Origin: Aliarcobacter sp.
Lineage (GTDB): Bacteria; Campylobacterota; Campylobacteria; Campylobacterales; Arcobacteraceae
DNA: 61,691 nucleotides
Assembly: GCA_028689025.1 (NCBI GenBank)
Contig: JAQTXA010000019.1
Coordinates: forward strand, 1-61,691
Direction of reading: 5' to 3'
Below are positions 8,675 to 18,190 of this stretch, one piece after another (the first letter of the stretch is position 1; each line of letters begins with the position of its first letter). Position numbers and translations under genes: made by a program. Under the pieces are notes generated by a model, which was not told the DNA's origin, ran no database searches, and was given only the letters and a program-made list of their open reading frames with translations.

Positions 8675-10617
8675 AAAACATCCTTATATTTTTCTCTAAT
8701 AACAAGAAATTTATCCAAATTTTCAAATAGAATATCTATTAATTTTGGATCAAAATGTTTTGCTTTTTCATCTTGTAAATATTTAAAAATATCTTCATCA
8801 GCCCAAGCTTTTTTATAACATCTATCACTTTCTAATGCATCAAAAACATCACAAATAGCTGTTATTCTTCCATAAATGCTAATCTCTTCTTCTTTTAATC
8901 CTATTGGATAACCTGTTCCATCCCATTTCTCATGGTGTTCTTTTGCAATGATTGCAGCCATTTTTAATAAAGGTCTATCAGAACTTTTTAGTAATTCATA
9001 ACCTTTCGTTGCATGGGTTTTCATTAGTTCTATTTCTAATTTATTTAATTTATCAGTTTTATGTAAAATTGAGTCAGGAATAGCAACTTTTCCAATATCG
9101 TGCATAGGACTTGCTTGTTTTAGAAGTTCATACTCTTCCTCTTTTAATCCAGATAATTTTGCCAATAAATAAGAGTATTCAGCAACTCTTCTTACATGAT
9201 TTCCAGTCTCTTTGCTTCTACTTTCACCAATAGTACCCATTGTAAAAATAATTTCTCTTTGAATATCTTCAATATCTTTATTTGCTGTTATATCTTTTCT
9301 TACCGCACTATATCCCACATGCTTGCCATTTAAATCAAAGTAAGGTCCAAATTCAGCTTCAACCCAATAATAACTACCATCTTTTTTACGATTTTTTACT
9401 TCTAAACTAACTTTCTCACCTTTTTCTAAACAATCCCAAAGATATTTAAAACTCTCTTTTGGCATATCTGGATGTCTTATAATATTGTGATTTTGTCCTA
9501 TAAGTTCTCTTTTTGTATAACCACTAATTTTGCAAAAAGCTTCACTTACATGAAAAATAACTCCCTTTAAATCAGTTCTAGAAAAGATTACATTTTTATC
9601 ATAGATTTCTAAAAGAGATTTTAAATACTCTTTTTGTTTGTGGATTTTGATAGTTTTCATTTTAACTTTGCTATGTAAGTATTTCACATAATTTCTATTG
9701 ATTAAGTATAAAATTGTTAGAGTTATTATAATGATAAAAGTAGTTATTATAAATAAATAATTTACTTCCATTTCGCTAATTGTTGAAGTATCAATAGTAT
9801 CTTTTTTTATAAAAAATAAAAAATATGCCATATCTCCACCATGAATATCTTTTATTTCATCTTTTATTACAAAATAATCTTTAAAAATCATATAGTCTTG
9901 CATTTTTAGAAATTTTTCTATTCCAAAATTTTCTACTTTTTTCATAAGTTCTTTATTTGCATTTTGGTTTGCAACATAATTTTTACCTATAAAAAGTCCT
10001 GTAAAAGGTTTTATAAATCGATTTGTATAATCTTCATGTAAAACAAAAAGAGGTTCAATATTTTTGTTTTTAAACTCTTGTGCTATTGAATTAAATTTTG
10101 AAATCATCTCAATAATTCCAATAAAGTTTTTATTCTTGTCATAAACAGGAAGCATTGTCTTGAAAGTCATATCAAATCTTCCAGTACTAATTGTTGTCAT
10201 TTCCCTTGGATTTTTCATCATATCAACTATATCTAGTCTTGCAAGTGCAGCATTATCTCCAACTTTATCTGTCCAGCTTCTATAAAAACTAAAACCATCT
10301 TTATCTATAATTTGAATCCATAAATTTTTATATTCACTAAAGTGTTGGATGTTTTTTATTAGTTCTTCAAAGTCAATAAGGTTTTTATCCTTTTTCAAAA
10401 GAGCTTCATTTATTGAATGATCTCTACTTATAAGGTAAGTCATAGTTGATGTGTTACCTTTTTTTTTGGAAACTTCATCAGTAAAGAATTTTTTTATTTC
10501 GGTTGTTTTTGAATCATAGATTTCAAAAGTAAGTGAATCTTTTTTATTTTTAAAAAGAAAAAATAATAAAAAAGTGGCAAAAAAGAGTACAGTTAATGTC
10601 AATAAAATTTTTTTCAT
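8671..10617 (-). CDS. Cache-PAS-HD-GYP protein, probable cyclic-di-GMP phosphodiesterase
   Basis: The 648-residue protein has an N-terminal membrane helix (about 4-22), a large periplasmic Cache-like sensor (about 25-270, with FYRSW), a second helix near 280-305, a PAS domain with PAC (about 335-450), and a C-terminal HD-GYP domain. The HD-GYP domain carries GNHVRRVAEYS, the metal-binding MHDIGKVAIPD, and HHEKWDGTGYP. The signature residues are intact, so hydrolysis of c-di-GMP is likely. The periplasmic part resembles that of the chemoreceptor at 38398, so both may sense related ligands. Confidence 0.92.
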   Translation of the reverse strand: MKKILLTLTVLFFATFLLFFLFKNKKDSLTFEIYDSKTTEIKKFFTDEVSKKKGNTSTMTYLISRDHSINEALLKKDKNLIDFEELIKNIQHFSEYKNLWIQIIDKDGFSFYRSWTDKVGDNAALARLDIVDMMKNPREMTTISTGRFDMTFKTMLPVYDKNKNFIGIIEMISKFNSIAQEFKNKNIEPLFVLHEDYTNRFIKPFTGLFIGKNYVANQNANKELMKKVENFGIEKFLKMQDYMIFKDYFVIKDEIKDIHGGDMAYFLFFIKKDTIDTSTISEMEVNYLFIITTFIIIITLTILYLINRNYVKYLHSKVKMKTIKIHKQKEYLKSLLEIYDKNVIFSRTDLKGVIFHVSEAFCKISGYTKRELIGQNHNIIRHPDMPKESFKYLWDCLEKGEKVSLEVKNRKKDGSYYWVEAEFGPYFDLNGKHVGYSAVRKDITANKDIEDIQREIIFTMGTIGESRSKETGNHVRRVAEYSYLLAKLSGLKEEEYELLKQASPMHDIGKVAIPDSILHKTDKLNKLEIELMKTHATKGYELLKSSDRPLLKMAAIIAKEHHEKWDGTGYPIGLKEEEISIYGRITAICDVFDALESDRCYKKAWADEDIFKYLQDEKAKHFDPKLIDILFENLDKFLVIREKYKDVF

Positions 10618-10654
10618 TAGGTAATTATAGCCTAATTTATAATAAAAATATTTA

Positions 10655-10852
10655 TTACCAAGGACCTTGGAATCTAATTACTTTATGAGTTAATTTCTTT
10701 TTATGTTTTGTGGCTTTTCCTTGAACTCTTTTTCTCCATAACTTAAAACTACTTTTTTTTAGTAAAGTTCTCATCTTTTTTTTAACTTGATTTTCAGTTA
10801 ATCCATAAAGTTCAAAAATAGTATCAAAGGTAGTTCTATCCTGCCAAGCCAT
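10655..10852 (-). CDS. DUF2805/TIGR03643-type small protein, N-terminus interrupted by a stop
   Basis: The 65-residue frame from ATG 10852 is basic and contains EMAWQDRTTFD (first part upstream), LYGLTENQVKKKMR and SSFKLWRKRVQG, as in the DUF2805 (TIGR03643) family of unknown function. The reading frame continues upstream with family-like residues (FDEIKEDDLNRLIE) back to ATG 10963, which has an AGGA site six bases before it. Codon 4 from that ATG is TAA (10954-10952), at a T5-A8 junction. The natural gene was probably 10963-10655 (102 residues). It is now either broken, restarted at 10852, or misread in sequencing. Confidence 0.65.
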   Translation of the reverse strand: MAWQDRTTFDTIFELYGLTENQVKKKMRTLLKKSSFKLWRKRVQGKATKHKKKLTHKVIRFQGPW

Positions 10853-10965
10853 CTCTATTAGACGGTTTAAATCATCTTCTTTAATTTCATCAAAATTCTT
10901 TATCTCTTTTTTTGATTTTTTTGTAAAATCTAGTTTAATACTATCTTTTTTTTAAAAATACATAT

Positions 10966-11487
10966 TTATTCCTGAATAGTCCAAATTAATTTAGAAGTAT
11001 CAAATCCTAAAGTAGGAAGTTTTTGCAAAATCTCATTTTTTATTTTTTCATCAAGTTTTGAATTTCTAGCTAAAATCCATAAATATTCCCGTGATGGTGT
11101 TCCAACAACTGCATATTCATATTTTTCATCCAGCATTAAAACCCAATAATCCCCATAAAATGGTCTAAAAAAACTAACTTTTAGTTTACTGTTTGTAGTA
11201 TCTGTTGCATATGCTCTTCCAAGGGCTTCTTTTTTTTCATTAGTTGTAATTTTTGTACATCTATTGATTACCTTTATGGTTTCTTCGTCCATCATAGAGT
11301 AGTTTGCACTTACATTTTTACAATCTTTTTCAAAGAAGTGTTCATATCTTGCTATTTCATACCAAGTTCCAAGATATTTCTCTAAATCAACTTTTTGTAC
11401 AGTTTTTAGTGGTGGATTTTTTGATGAACAAGCTGTAAATAAAAATAGTGTTGAAATAATAGCTAGGAGTTTAAAAATATTTTTCAT
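10966..11487 (-). CDS. Lipocalin-family outer-membrane lipoprotein (Blc-like)
   Basis: A lipoprotein signal with lipobox FTACSS places the mature Cys at about residue 20. The lipocalin signature follows: YLGTWYEIARYEHFFEKDC near residues 40-58, then VINRCT, KVSFFRPFYGDYWVLML and YLWILARN. Bacterial Blc proteins bind lysophospholipids or fatty acids and help envelope repair. Length (173) is normal. A second lipocalin lies at 17618 within the lipid operon. The stop is three bases before the original start of the DUF2805 gene, so the two were cotranscribed. Confidence 0.92.
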   Translation of the reverse strand: MKNIFKLLAIISTLFLFTACSSKNPPLKTVQKVDLEKYLGTWYEIARYEHFFEKDCKNVSANYSMMDEETIKVINRCTKITTNEKKEALGRAYATDTTNSKLKVSFFRPFYGDYWVLMLDEKYEYAVVGTPSREYLWILARNSKLDEKIKNEILQKLPTLGFDTSKLIWTIQE

Positions 11488-11741
11488 AAACTTAATCCTT
11501 TTTATTTTAGTTTATAAAAAAAAACATTTTTTTAATAGGTCTTTTATGTTATTTTATGAAGTTTTGCTGTTTAAAAAGTCATATCATTTTGAAATATTAC
11601 ATTTTGTATATATGGATAAATCTATTTTGAAGAGAATATTAAATTAAAATCTGATGTTTCAGTTTGTTGTGTCATTTTGAAAATACAAAATAAACTGTAT
11701 AAGTTTATTTGTATATAAGTATTACAAAAATTTATTGTAGT

Positions 11742-12050
11742 TTATTGCGCGAGTATAAAATCTTTGTATTGTTTAGCAGTGTTATAACTAATTGCAGCAG
11801 TTTTTGCAACACTATAAACAGTAATATCTTTATCTTCAAATCTTAATAGATTAACTGCATTTGTTATTGCATTTCTACTCTTTTTTCTTTTTGCTATATT
11901 TGCTTTATTTGTGGCTTTAATTTTCTTTGGTGTACATGATAAAATTGACTTCTTAAATTCTTCATTAAATCTATTATATAACGACATATCATTTTGAACT
12001 AAAATTTTCTGAATATGGTTAAATTCTTCATTTGTTATTGTTATTCTCAT
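11742..12050 (-). CDS. Small basic protein with a possible helix-turn-helix, unknown function
   Basis: This 102-residue protein is rich in Lys, Asn and Thr. Its C-terminal part (TVYSVAKTAAISYNTAKQYKDFIL) has the spacing of a helix-turn-helix, as in replication or plasmid regulators. The middle is strongly basic (KKIKATNKANIAKRKKSR). It stands alone between two long noncoding stretches, with an AGGAAATG start (RBS touching the start region). I do not recognise a family; a DNA-binding role is an inference. Confidence 0.55.
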   Translation of the reverse strand: MRITITNEEFNHIQKILVQNDMSLYNRFNEEFKKSILSCTPKKIKATNKANIAKRKKSRNAITNAVNLLRFEDKDITVYSVAKTAAISYNTAKQYKDFILAQ

Positions 12051-12349
12051 ACATTTCCTAACTATTTTTTTGGGTTGGAATTATACAAAAATAAGCTTAA
12101 ATATATCTCAATATGTTATAACAATTTGAAATATTTTATAAATATGGGATTAATAATATAGTTAAAATTGTTTAGATGTATTGGTTATTATGGATATAAA
12201 AATAATGTCTAAAAAACAGAAAAAAATATCTATTTTATCTTGGTACAATTTTCTTTCAATAAGCAACTCCTATACCAAAAAAGATTATAATGACATATAT
12301 GTCCAAGAGGATGAATAATAGTAAAATTAATAATGAAGGAAGGTTCAAA
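12051..12349. other. Noncoding spacer between divergent genes
   Basis: No gene is supported in this stretch of about 300 bp. It is very AT-rich. A possible -10 box TATAAT lies at 12286-12291 and would serve the rightward gene at 12350. No strong hairpin or repeat was seen. Confidence 0.5.
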
Positions 12350-12736
12350 ATGAATATAAAAATATTTATAATAAGTGCTTGTAGTATTTTATCTTTATAT
12401 GCTAATGAGAGTGTAAGTAGTGAAGCAAGTCACTTTGTAGGTGGAGCTGTAATGGCTGGTGGAGTAACTGCTATTGTAGATCAATATTATCCTGAGTACA
12501 AATCTGACCGAGGAATAATTGGATTTGAAGTGAGTAGTATTGCTATTATTGCAGAGCAAAGTATAGAATATGCCTTAAATGGAAATGCTCGTGGGCAGTT
12601 GCTTGATGCCGCATCACATATTGTAGGTTCTGCACTAGGTGCTTTTATTACAGATAAATATATTTTATTACCTGTTGTAAAAGATTCAGCAAGTGATGGA
12701 AAATATGTAGGATTGACTGTTCACCATAGTTTTTAG
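12350..12736 (+). CDS. Small exported glycine-rich membrane protein, unknown function
   Basis: The start at ATG 12350 is preferred over an in-frame ATG at 12290 because a strong site (GAAGGAAGG) lies just before it and a signal peptide then begins the protein (IFIISACSILSLYA). The 128-residue product has Gly/Ala-rich hydrophobic stretches (FVGGAVMAGGVTAIV and IVGSALGAFITDKYI), suggesting membrane insertion, and conserved-looking acidic residues between them. It resembles small uncharacterised membrane proteins with YfbK- or glycine-zipper-like helices; no family is assigned. Confidence 0.7.
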   Translation: MNIKIFIISACSILSLYANESVSSEASHFVGGAVMAGGVTAIVDQYYPEYKSDRGIIGFEVSSIAIIAEQSIEYALNGNARGQLLDAASHIVGSALGAFITDKYILLPVVKDSASDGKYVGLTVHHSF

Positions 12737-12739
12737 AAA

Positions 12740-12816
12740 AAAAAAGAGAATGGCAACTTTTTTAAAATTTAAAATTGACAAAAAAATATAAAATCTCTTG
12801 TCATATTCTCTTTTTT
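12740..12816. terminator. Possible bidirectional terminator between convergent genes
   Basis: AAAAAAGAGAAT (12740-12751) is the exact reverse complement of ATTCTCTTTTTT (12805-12816), with a loop of 53 bases. A-runs and T-runs flank the arms. The position, between convergent genes and reaching the EAL stop codon, fits a shared terminator, although the long loop makes it weak. Confidence 0.4.
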
Positions 12817-13876
12817 AATGTTCAATTTTTCTAATAATCTCGGCACTTGGTTTTGCAAAATAATATCCTTGTGCATAATCAACGCCTATCTCTTTTATCT
12901 TTTCTAATTCATAGGGCGTTTCTACTCCTTCTGCTAATATTTTAATATTATTATCAACACAGATTGTTCGTAAAGCTTTATATATTGATTGTTTCATTTT
13001 ATCTGTTTCAATATTTTCAATTATATTTCTATCAACTTTAATAATGTCTGGTTTTATATCAATTATCATATTTAAAGAAGAATATCCTTCTCCCACATCA
13101 TCAAGAGCGATTAAAAAGCCTTTTTCCATATAATAATTTAAAATAGTTTTTAAATGTTCTTTATCTTTTACTTTTTGCGTTTCAACAACTTCAAAAACAA
13201 TATTTTTAGGATCAAAATCCAGTTGTTTTGCCCATTTTACTGTTGAAGCCAAACAAAATGCAGGGTCATAAATAGAAGTTGGAATAAAATTTATAAAAAC
13301 TTTTGCATCAATTTTTTTAACAGCAGTTGTTTTTAGAGCTATTTCTCTACACATTCTATCAAGGGTAAAATCCATATCATTTCGTGCTGATTTTGAAAAT
13401 AAATCATCTGGATACATAAGTTCACCATTTGGTAAAACCCCTCTTGTTAAGGCTTCGTAGGCAAATATTTCATTTGTTTTCATATCAACTATTGGTTGAA
13501 AGTGAGCTGTTAAACTATGGTTTTCAATAATATCAAAGAAGCTTCTATCTTCTATGAAATGTAAATATCTATTCATTGGTTTCGCAAAAAATATAGTCCC
13601 AAGGGAGAGTTCATTATCAACATTTTCTATAAATATTTTTATTTCGTCTTTTTCTAAATCATTAAAATTTGTTTTAAAATAATCAAAATTTTCTTCAAAA
13701 AAAAGCTTGGGATTTTCTATTTCAAGAGTAACAATTCCTGGTATTTTAGTAGTTTTTAATCCTAGTTTCTCTAATAATTTTGAAGATTTTGTTATTAACT
13801 CATTTACTTGAGTGATAAAATGAATTTTGCTATTTTTTTCACTTATGAAAAATATATCTTTACATTTACATGACAT
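12815..13876 (-). CDS. EAL-domain protein, probable c-di-GMP phosphodiesterase
   Basis: The C-terminal two-thirds (about residues 110-353) is an EAL domain: HFQPIVDMKTNEIFAYEALTRG, then NFIPTSIYDP, FEVVETQ, LDDVGEGYSSL, DIIKVDRNII and AEGVET. Catalytic Glu residues and the loop-6 region are present, though the usual DDFGTGYS is here DDVGEGYS. The first 110 residues, starting with three nearby Cys/Lys residues (SCKCKD), do not match a domain I know. It lies two bases after the DUF3833 gene, at the end of the lipid operon. Confidence 0.88.
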   Translation of the reverse strand: MSCKCKDIFFISEKNSKIHFITQVNELITKSSKLLEKLGLKTTKIPGIVTLEIENPKLFFEENFDYFKTNFNDLEKDEIKIFIENVDNELSLGTIFFAKPMNRYLHFIEDRSFFDIIENHSLTAHFQPIVDMKTNEIFAYEALTRGVLPNGELMYPDDLFSKSARNDMDFTLDRMCREIALKTTAVKKIDAKVFINFIPTSIYDPAFCLASTVKWAKQLDFDPKNIVFEVVETQKVKDKEHLKTILNYYMEKGFLIALDDVGEGYSSLNMIIDIKPDIIKVDRNIIENIETDKMKQSIYKALRTICVDNNIKILAEGVETPYELEKIKEIGVDYAQGYYFAKPSAEIIRKIEH

Positions 13877-13878
13877 TT

Positions 13879-14406
13879 CTAATCCTTAATGATTGTAATT
13901 ACTAACTCACCAACAACAAAGCCAAATTTTTTCATTTTAGAGTGATTTATTATAACACCATCTTCTTGTAAATGAAGCCAATCTTTTACGCTAATATCAA
14001 TAGTTGAGTTATTGTATGGTATTCTCATTACATAATCTAACATCACTGTATTACCGTTTGCAATCATTGATGAGGGTCCAACTATATCATTTGCTGTTGC
14101 TATGAATTTTTTATTTTCAGTTGGTTTTAAAATCCAAGTTCTTTCTAGTTTTTCTCCATTGTTATATACAAAAAACTCTTCAAGTTTTCCTACTCCATCT
14201 TTATCCCAAGAACCTATCATTGTTCCTTTAAAGCTTCTAGTGATTTTTCCACTTCTATCTTTTACAATCCCATAAGCTCTTAGTTTTCCATTGAAGTAAT
14301 TTTGGGGTATAAACTCTGGTTTTGTGTCGTTAAAATCTTCTATTTTCATTCCGGTACATCCTGTTAGTAGTATTGTTGTTAAAAAAGCAAGTATTAAATT
14401 TTTCAT
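13879..14406 (-). CDS. DUF3833-family lipoprotein
   Basis: A lipobox (LLTGCTG) gives a lipoprotein with mature Cys near residue 17. The body matches DUF3833: FIPQNYFNGKLRAYGIVKDRSGKITR, FKGTMIGSWD, GKLEEFFVYNNGE, RTWILKP and DWLHLQEDGVIINHSKMKKFG. The family is always found with Cfa-like and DUF1365 genes and is probably a lipocalin-like periplasmic lipid handler. Its start overlaps the stop of the methyltransferase gene (ATGA), so translation is coupled. Confidence 0.85.
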   Translation of the reverse strand: MKNLILAFLTTILLTGCTGMKIEDFNDTKPEFIPQNYFNGKLRAYGIVKDRSGKITRSFKGTMIGSWDKDGVGKLEEFFVYNNGEKLERTWILKPTENKKFIATANDIVGPSSMIANGNTVMLDYVMRIPYNNSTIDISVKDWLHLQEDGVIINHSKMKKFGFVVGELVITIIKD

Positions 14407-15632
14407 GCGATTAATCCTTTGTTTAAATCAATATTTTGATCCCTTGTAAAAACAAGTTGATGTAAATTGATATTTCTTGTTAAAAAAGCTGCCTCACAGT
14501 AGTTTAAATACATTTTCCACATTCTTATAAAATAATTATCAAAGCCTAACTTTTTTACTTCATCTAGTTTATTTTCAAAATTTTCATTCCAAATATTAAG
14601 AGTTTTTGCATAATCTTCTGTAAATTCTTCAAGGTGATTTAGGTTTAGTCTTGTGTGTTTGGTGGTGATTTCTAAAACTTTTGAAACACTAGGAAGGTGA
14701 CCACCTGGGAATATGTATTTTTGTATAAAATCAGTTCCTTTTGCGTAGGCTTTATATCTTTGGTCTGGCATAGTAATTACTTGTAAAACTAAAACACCGT
14801 TTGGTTTTAGAAGTTCTTGGCACTTTTTAAAAAAGATATGAAAGTATTCACGTCCAACTGCTTCAAACATTTCAACGGCTATAATTGCATCAAAAGTGCC
14901 ATTTAAATCCCTATAATCTTTTAATAAGATTTCGATTTTATCTTCAACACTATTCTCTTTAAATCTATGCTCGCATAGTTTTTTTTGCTCAGTACTTAAT
15001 GTAACTGTTGTAACTTTACATTTTTTATCATTGGCAAGATGCAAAGCCATAGCTCCCCAACCAGAACCAATTTCAAGGACATTTGAGCCTTCTTTTAGAT
15101 TTAATTTACTAGATAATTTTTCTAATTTATTTTTTTGTGCACTGTATAAATCTTCGTCTTTATTGGAAAATACTGCACTTGAATACATCATCGTTTCATC
15201 AAGCATGAGTTTGTAAAAATCATTTGATAAGTCATAATGAGCAGAGATATTTTTTCTTGAATTGGTTTTTGAGTTTTTTCTCATAGTGTGTTTTATTTTA
15301 TTAAAAATAGGCATGATATTTATAAATTTATTGTTTTTTTCATTTTCACTTGTAGTGCCTAAATATTTTGAATTTAAAAGTGCTAATTGTATTAATTTTG
15401 TTAAATCAGAAGTTTCAAAATCTTCATCTATATAACTTTCACAAAAACCAATATCTCCATAAAGTGCAACTCTGTAAAAGAATTTACTATTTTTTATAAT
15501 AAGAGTTATTTTTTCATTCTCTTTTTTTTCTCCATAAAGTTTTTTATTTCCATTTGCATATATAACTTCTAGTGTTCCAATTTTTATTTTTGAAAAAAAG
15601 TTATCTCCAAATTTGTTCCATAGTTTTTGCAT
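14403..15632 (-). CDS. cfa: Cyclopropane-fatty-acid synthase-type SAM methyltransferase
   Basis: The 409-residue protein has the SAM-binding motif VLEIGSGWGAMALHLA, the upstream HYDLSNDFYKLMLDETMMYSSA and the downstream VAVEMFEAVGREYFHIFF motifs of Cfa enzymes, and PGGHLPS. It would add a methyl or methylene group to unsaturated fatty acyl chains of membrane phospholipids. I start it at ATG 15632, not 15671, because AAAGGAG lies just before it and the DUF1365 stop is one base away. In this gene context it may act as a UfaM-like methyltransferase for branched or furan fatty acids rather than a true cyclopropane synthase. Confidence 0.9.
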   Translation of the reverse strand: MQKLWNKFGDNFFSKIKIGTLEVIYANGNKKLYGEKKENEKITLIIKNSKFFYRVALYGDIGFCESYIDEDFETSDLTKLIQLALLNSKYLGTTSENEKNNKFINIMPIFNKIKHTMRKNSKTNSRKNISAHYDLSNDFYKLMLDETMMYSSAVFSNKDEDLYSAQKNKLEKLSSKLNLKEGSNVLEIGSGWGAMALHLANDKKCKVTTVTLSTEQKKLCEHRFKENSVEDKIEILLKDYRDLNGTFDAIIAVEMFEAVGREYFHIFFKKCQELLKPNGVLVLQVITMPDQRYKAYAKGTDFIQKYIFPGGHLPSVSKVLEITTKHTRLNLNHLEEFTEDYAKTLNIWNENFENKLDEVKKLGFDNYFIRMWKMYLNYCEAAFLTRNINLHQLVFTRDQNIDLNKGLIA

Positions 15633-15633
15633 T

Positions 15634-16395
15634 TTAATATCTCCTTTCTTTGTCTTCAACTCTTGGTGCATAGATTTTTAAGCCTTTTAAAAATAGTTTG
15701 ATAGCTTGAAAATAAGTTCTACCTACTACTAAAAAAGTGCTAAACATATATTTTAAAAATATATTTAAACAACTTTTTGAATTAAAATCTTTGGCTTTTG
15801 AGTTAAAAATAGCAGTTAATTTATACTCATTGTCTTCAAATAAATCTATTTTTAAAAACAGTTTGTTTTCATCATATTTTAGTTCAAATTCATATACTCC
15901 CTTTGGTTTGAAAAAAGGAGAAACATACATATCTTTTTTTACAATTCCTGTGTATGAATTAGCTTTTTTTTCTAAAACTATTGGATAAATAACTCTTCCA
16001 TTATTGTAATTATGAACTTCAGCTAAAAGATGAGTAGGCTGATTGTTTTCATCAAAAAGCACCAATGCACTTATAGGATTAAATACAAAGTTTAAAACTC
16101 TAGGAAGGGTGATAAATCTCATATTCACAGTTTTTTTAATATTTAATTTCTTTAACAACTCATCAACATTTTGTAAAAAATCATTAGATTTTCCAAAATG
16201 GTCTTTTGTTTTAAAACTTAAAAAATTCAAGCTATTTATTGAAAAAAAACTATTTTTTAGATTTTCAAAACTATTTAAATCAATATCTAATAAATAAAAA
16301 TCATATTTAAAATCATGAATTTTTGGAAGAAATCTTTTATGGTAGATTGTTCCTTCATAAAATCTATGATTTATTAAATTTTTCATAAACGGCAT
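15634..16395 (-). CDS. DUF1365-family protein
   Basis: The 253-residue protein has the DUF1365 features: YEGTIYHKRFLPKIHDFKYDFYLLDIDL near the start, FITLPRVLNFVFNPIS, LAEVHNYNNGRVIYPIV, and KDMYVSPFF. The family is linked with flavin oxidases and Cfa-type methyltransferases and is thought to act in fatty-acid modification; its reaction is not settled. It overlaps the upstream flavoprotein gene by 13 bases and is followed after one base by the methyltransferase. Confidence 0.88.
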   Translation of the reverse strand: MPFMKNLINHRFYEGTIYHKRFLPKIHDFKYDFYLLDIDLNSFENLKNSFFSINSLNFLSFKTKDHFGKSNDFLQNVDELLKKLNIKKTVNMRFITLPRVLNFVFNPISALVLFDENNQPTHLLAEVHNYNNGRVIYPIVLEKKANSYTGIVKKDMYVSPFFKPKGVYEFELKYDENKLFLKIDLFEDNEYKLTAIFNSKAKDFNSKSCLNIFLKYMFSTFLVVGRTYFQAIKLFLKGLKIYAPRVEDKERRY

Positions 16396-17621
16396 CCTAA
16401 GAGTTTTCCAACTTCATTTGCACTTAAAAGCCCATCTTCATGGAAGCCATATCTCCAATATGCTCCTGCATAATAAGTATTATTTTGTCCACTAATCTCT
16501 TTTTTTCTTTTTTGCATCTCTATGGCTCTTAGATTAAATTGTGGATGTTCATAAGAGATTTTTTCAATTACATTATTTAGATTTTGAGTTTCATTTAGTG
16601 ATACAAAATAGTCTTTTTTTGTTTTTAAATTTTGTAGAGTATTTATCCAATATGTAAGTGTTACAGCATTACTTTTTGTATTTGTGTTTGTATAATTCCA
16701 AGCCGCATACATTTTTTTACTTGGATATAAAATATCATTGTCATTATGTAAAACAGCGCTATTTTCTTTATATTTAAAAGCACTTAATATCTCTATTTCT
16801 TTTTGTGTTGCATCTTCTAATATTTTTAAAGCTTCAGGTGCGTGCATTGCAAGAACTACTTTGTCATAAAAAGTTTTTTCACCATTTTCATGAATTAAAT
16901 AAACACCTTCTTTTTCTCTTCTTATTTTTATTACATCTGAATTTAAAAAGATTTTCCCAGATATTTTTTCTTTTCTTTTATTTACATAATTTATACTTCC
17001 ATTTGAGACAGTAAGCCATTGATGGTGTGAGTCAACTCCTAAAAGTCCATGATTTTTAAAAAAAGTTAAAAATGTTCTTGCAGGAAATTCACCCATTTCA
17101 TCACTAGGAGTTGACCAAATAGCAGCACCCATAGGAAGAATATATCTTTGTTTAAATGCATTTGAATATTTTTTTATATATTCTCCCAAAGATTTATCCA
17201 AATCTTTACTATTGTAATATAAATCATTAGTTGCTTTTTCATTAAAAGATAAAATATCTTTTATCATTTTATAGTGAGATATTGAAAATAGATTTCTTTT
17301 TTGAGCAAACATTCCTTTAATTGATGAACCATTGTAAGCAATATTTTTGTTTTTATCCCAAAAAGCAAAACTCATATCTGAGTTTTCAATCTTTACATCA
17401 AGTTGTTTAAATAGTTTTGTCAAAAGAGGATAGGTTGGTTCATTAAAAACTAAAAAACCAGTATCAACTCCAAATAGTTTTCCTTCATCTTGAATTTGAG
17501 TAGTTCGTGCATGACCACCTAATCGAGAATCTTTTTCATAAACATCAACTTCATACTTTGAGCTTAAAATGTAGGCACTTCCCAGACCACTAATTCCTGC
17601 ACCTAAAACTGCTATTTTCAT
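16383..17621 (-). CDS. COG2907-type FAD-dependent amine oxidase/desaturase-like protein
   Basis: The N-terminal Rossmann motif is LGAGISGLGSAYIL (residues 5-18), followed by VYEKDSRLGGHART, the GG motif of flavin amine oxidases. Later come DTGFLVFNEPTYP, PMGAAIWSTP, VLAMHAPEAL and the C-terminal GAYWRYGFHEDGLLSA, typical of COG2907. In Rhodobacter, a related flavoprotein works with a Cfa-like methyltransferase in methylated and furan fatty-acid synthesis (known for that system; here inferred). Length 412 is normal. It overlaps both neighbours by a few bases. Confidence 0.88.
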   Translation of the reverse strand: MKIAVLGAGISGLGSAYILSSKYEVDVYEKDSRLGGHARTTQIQDEGKLFGVDTGFLVFNEPTYPLLTKLFKQLDVKIENSDMSFAFWDKNKNIAYNGSSIKGMFAQKRNLFSISHYKMIKDILSFNEKATNDLYYNSKDLDKSLGEYIKKYSNAFKQRYILPMGAAIWSTPSDEMGEFPARTFLTFFKNHGLLGVDSHHQWLTVSNGSINYVNKRKEKISGKIFLNSDVIKIRREKEGVYLIHENGEKTFYDKVVLAMHAPEALKILEDATQKEIEILSAFKYKENSAVLHNDNDILYPSKKMYAAWNYTNTNTKSNAVTLTYWINTLQNLKTKKDYFVSLNETQNLNNVIEKISYEHPQFNLRAIEMQKRKKEISGQNNTYYAGAYWRYGFHEDGLLSANEVGKLLGCRL

Positions 17622-18130
17622 TTGTATCTTCCTTTTGGGTCAAGTTCTGTAAATACTAATTTAGAAGTATCCATCTTGTTTTTTAAATTATTTAATATTT
17701 TTTCTAATTCTTCTTTTTGTATATTTGGAGTTCTGCTCATAATCCAAAGATTTGAATAATCATCATTTGTCACAACTGCAATTTTATAATCGTTTAAATA
17801 ACTAACTTCATATTCACTTGTAAAAATATAAAAATATCTCATTTGAAGTTTTATATTTTGATTTTCTTCAATCTTTTTTGCACTTCCTGTATATTCAATC
17901 AGTTTTCCATCCAATGATGAATCAAAACATCTATTTAATACTTGGTAAGTGTTGTCTTTTTGTAAATCATATTCAACACTTGATGCAACACATGAAGTTT
18001 GAAAAGAGTTTTCAATTCTTGCTATTTCATACCAAAGACCTGAAAATTTTTTCATATCAAAATCATTTTTTAAAGAGCTATTAGCATAAATAGTTGAAAA
18101 GAAAAAAAATATCAAATGTAAATACTTCAT
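17618..18130 (-). CDS. Lipocalin-family protein (second copy)
   Basis: A signal peptide (IFFFFSTIYA) without a lipobox Cys is followed by the lipocalin signature FSGLWYEIARIENSFQTSC, then VLNRCF, LWIMSRTP and TSKLVF. It is a paralogue of the protein at 10966 but is soluble in the periplasm rather than lipid-anchored. It is the first gene of the tightly packed unit 18130-12815 and overlaps the flavoprotein start by four bases (ATGA), which suggests that it carries or binds the lipid product or substrate. Confidence 0.9.
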   Translation of the reverse strand: MKYLHLIFFFFSTIYANSSLKNDFDMKKFSGLWYEIARIENSFQTSCVASSVEYDLQKDNTYQVLNRCFDSSLDGKLIEYTGSAKKIEENQNIKLQMRYFYIFTSEYEVSYLNDYKIAVVTNDDYSNLWIMSRTPNIQKEELEKILNNLKNKMDTSKLVFTELDPKGRYK

Positions 18131-18190
18131 AAAGTAACCCTTTATTATTTATGATAATTTATTATAAAAAGATAGATGTTTGTAGTTAAA

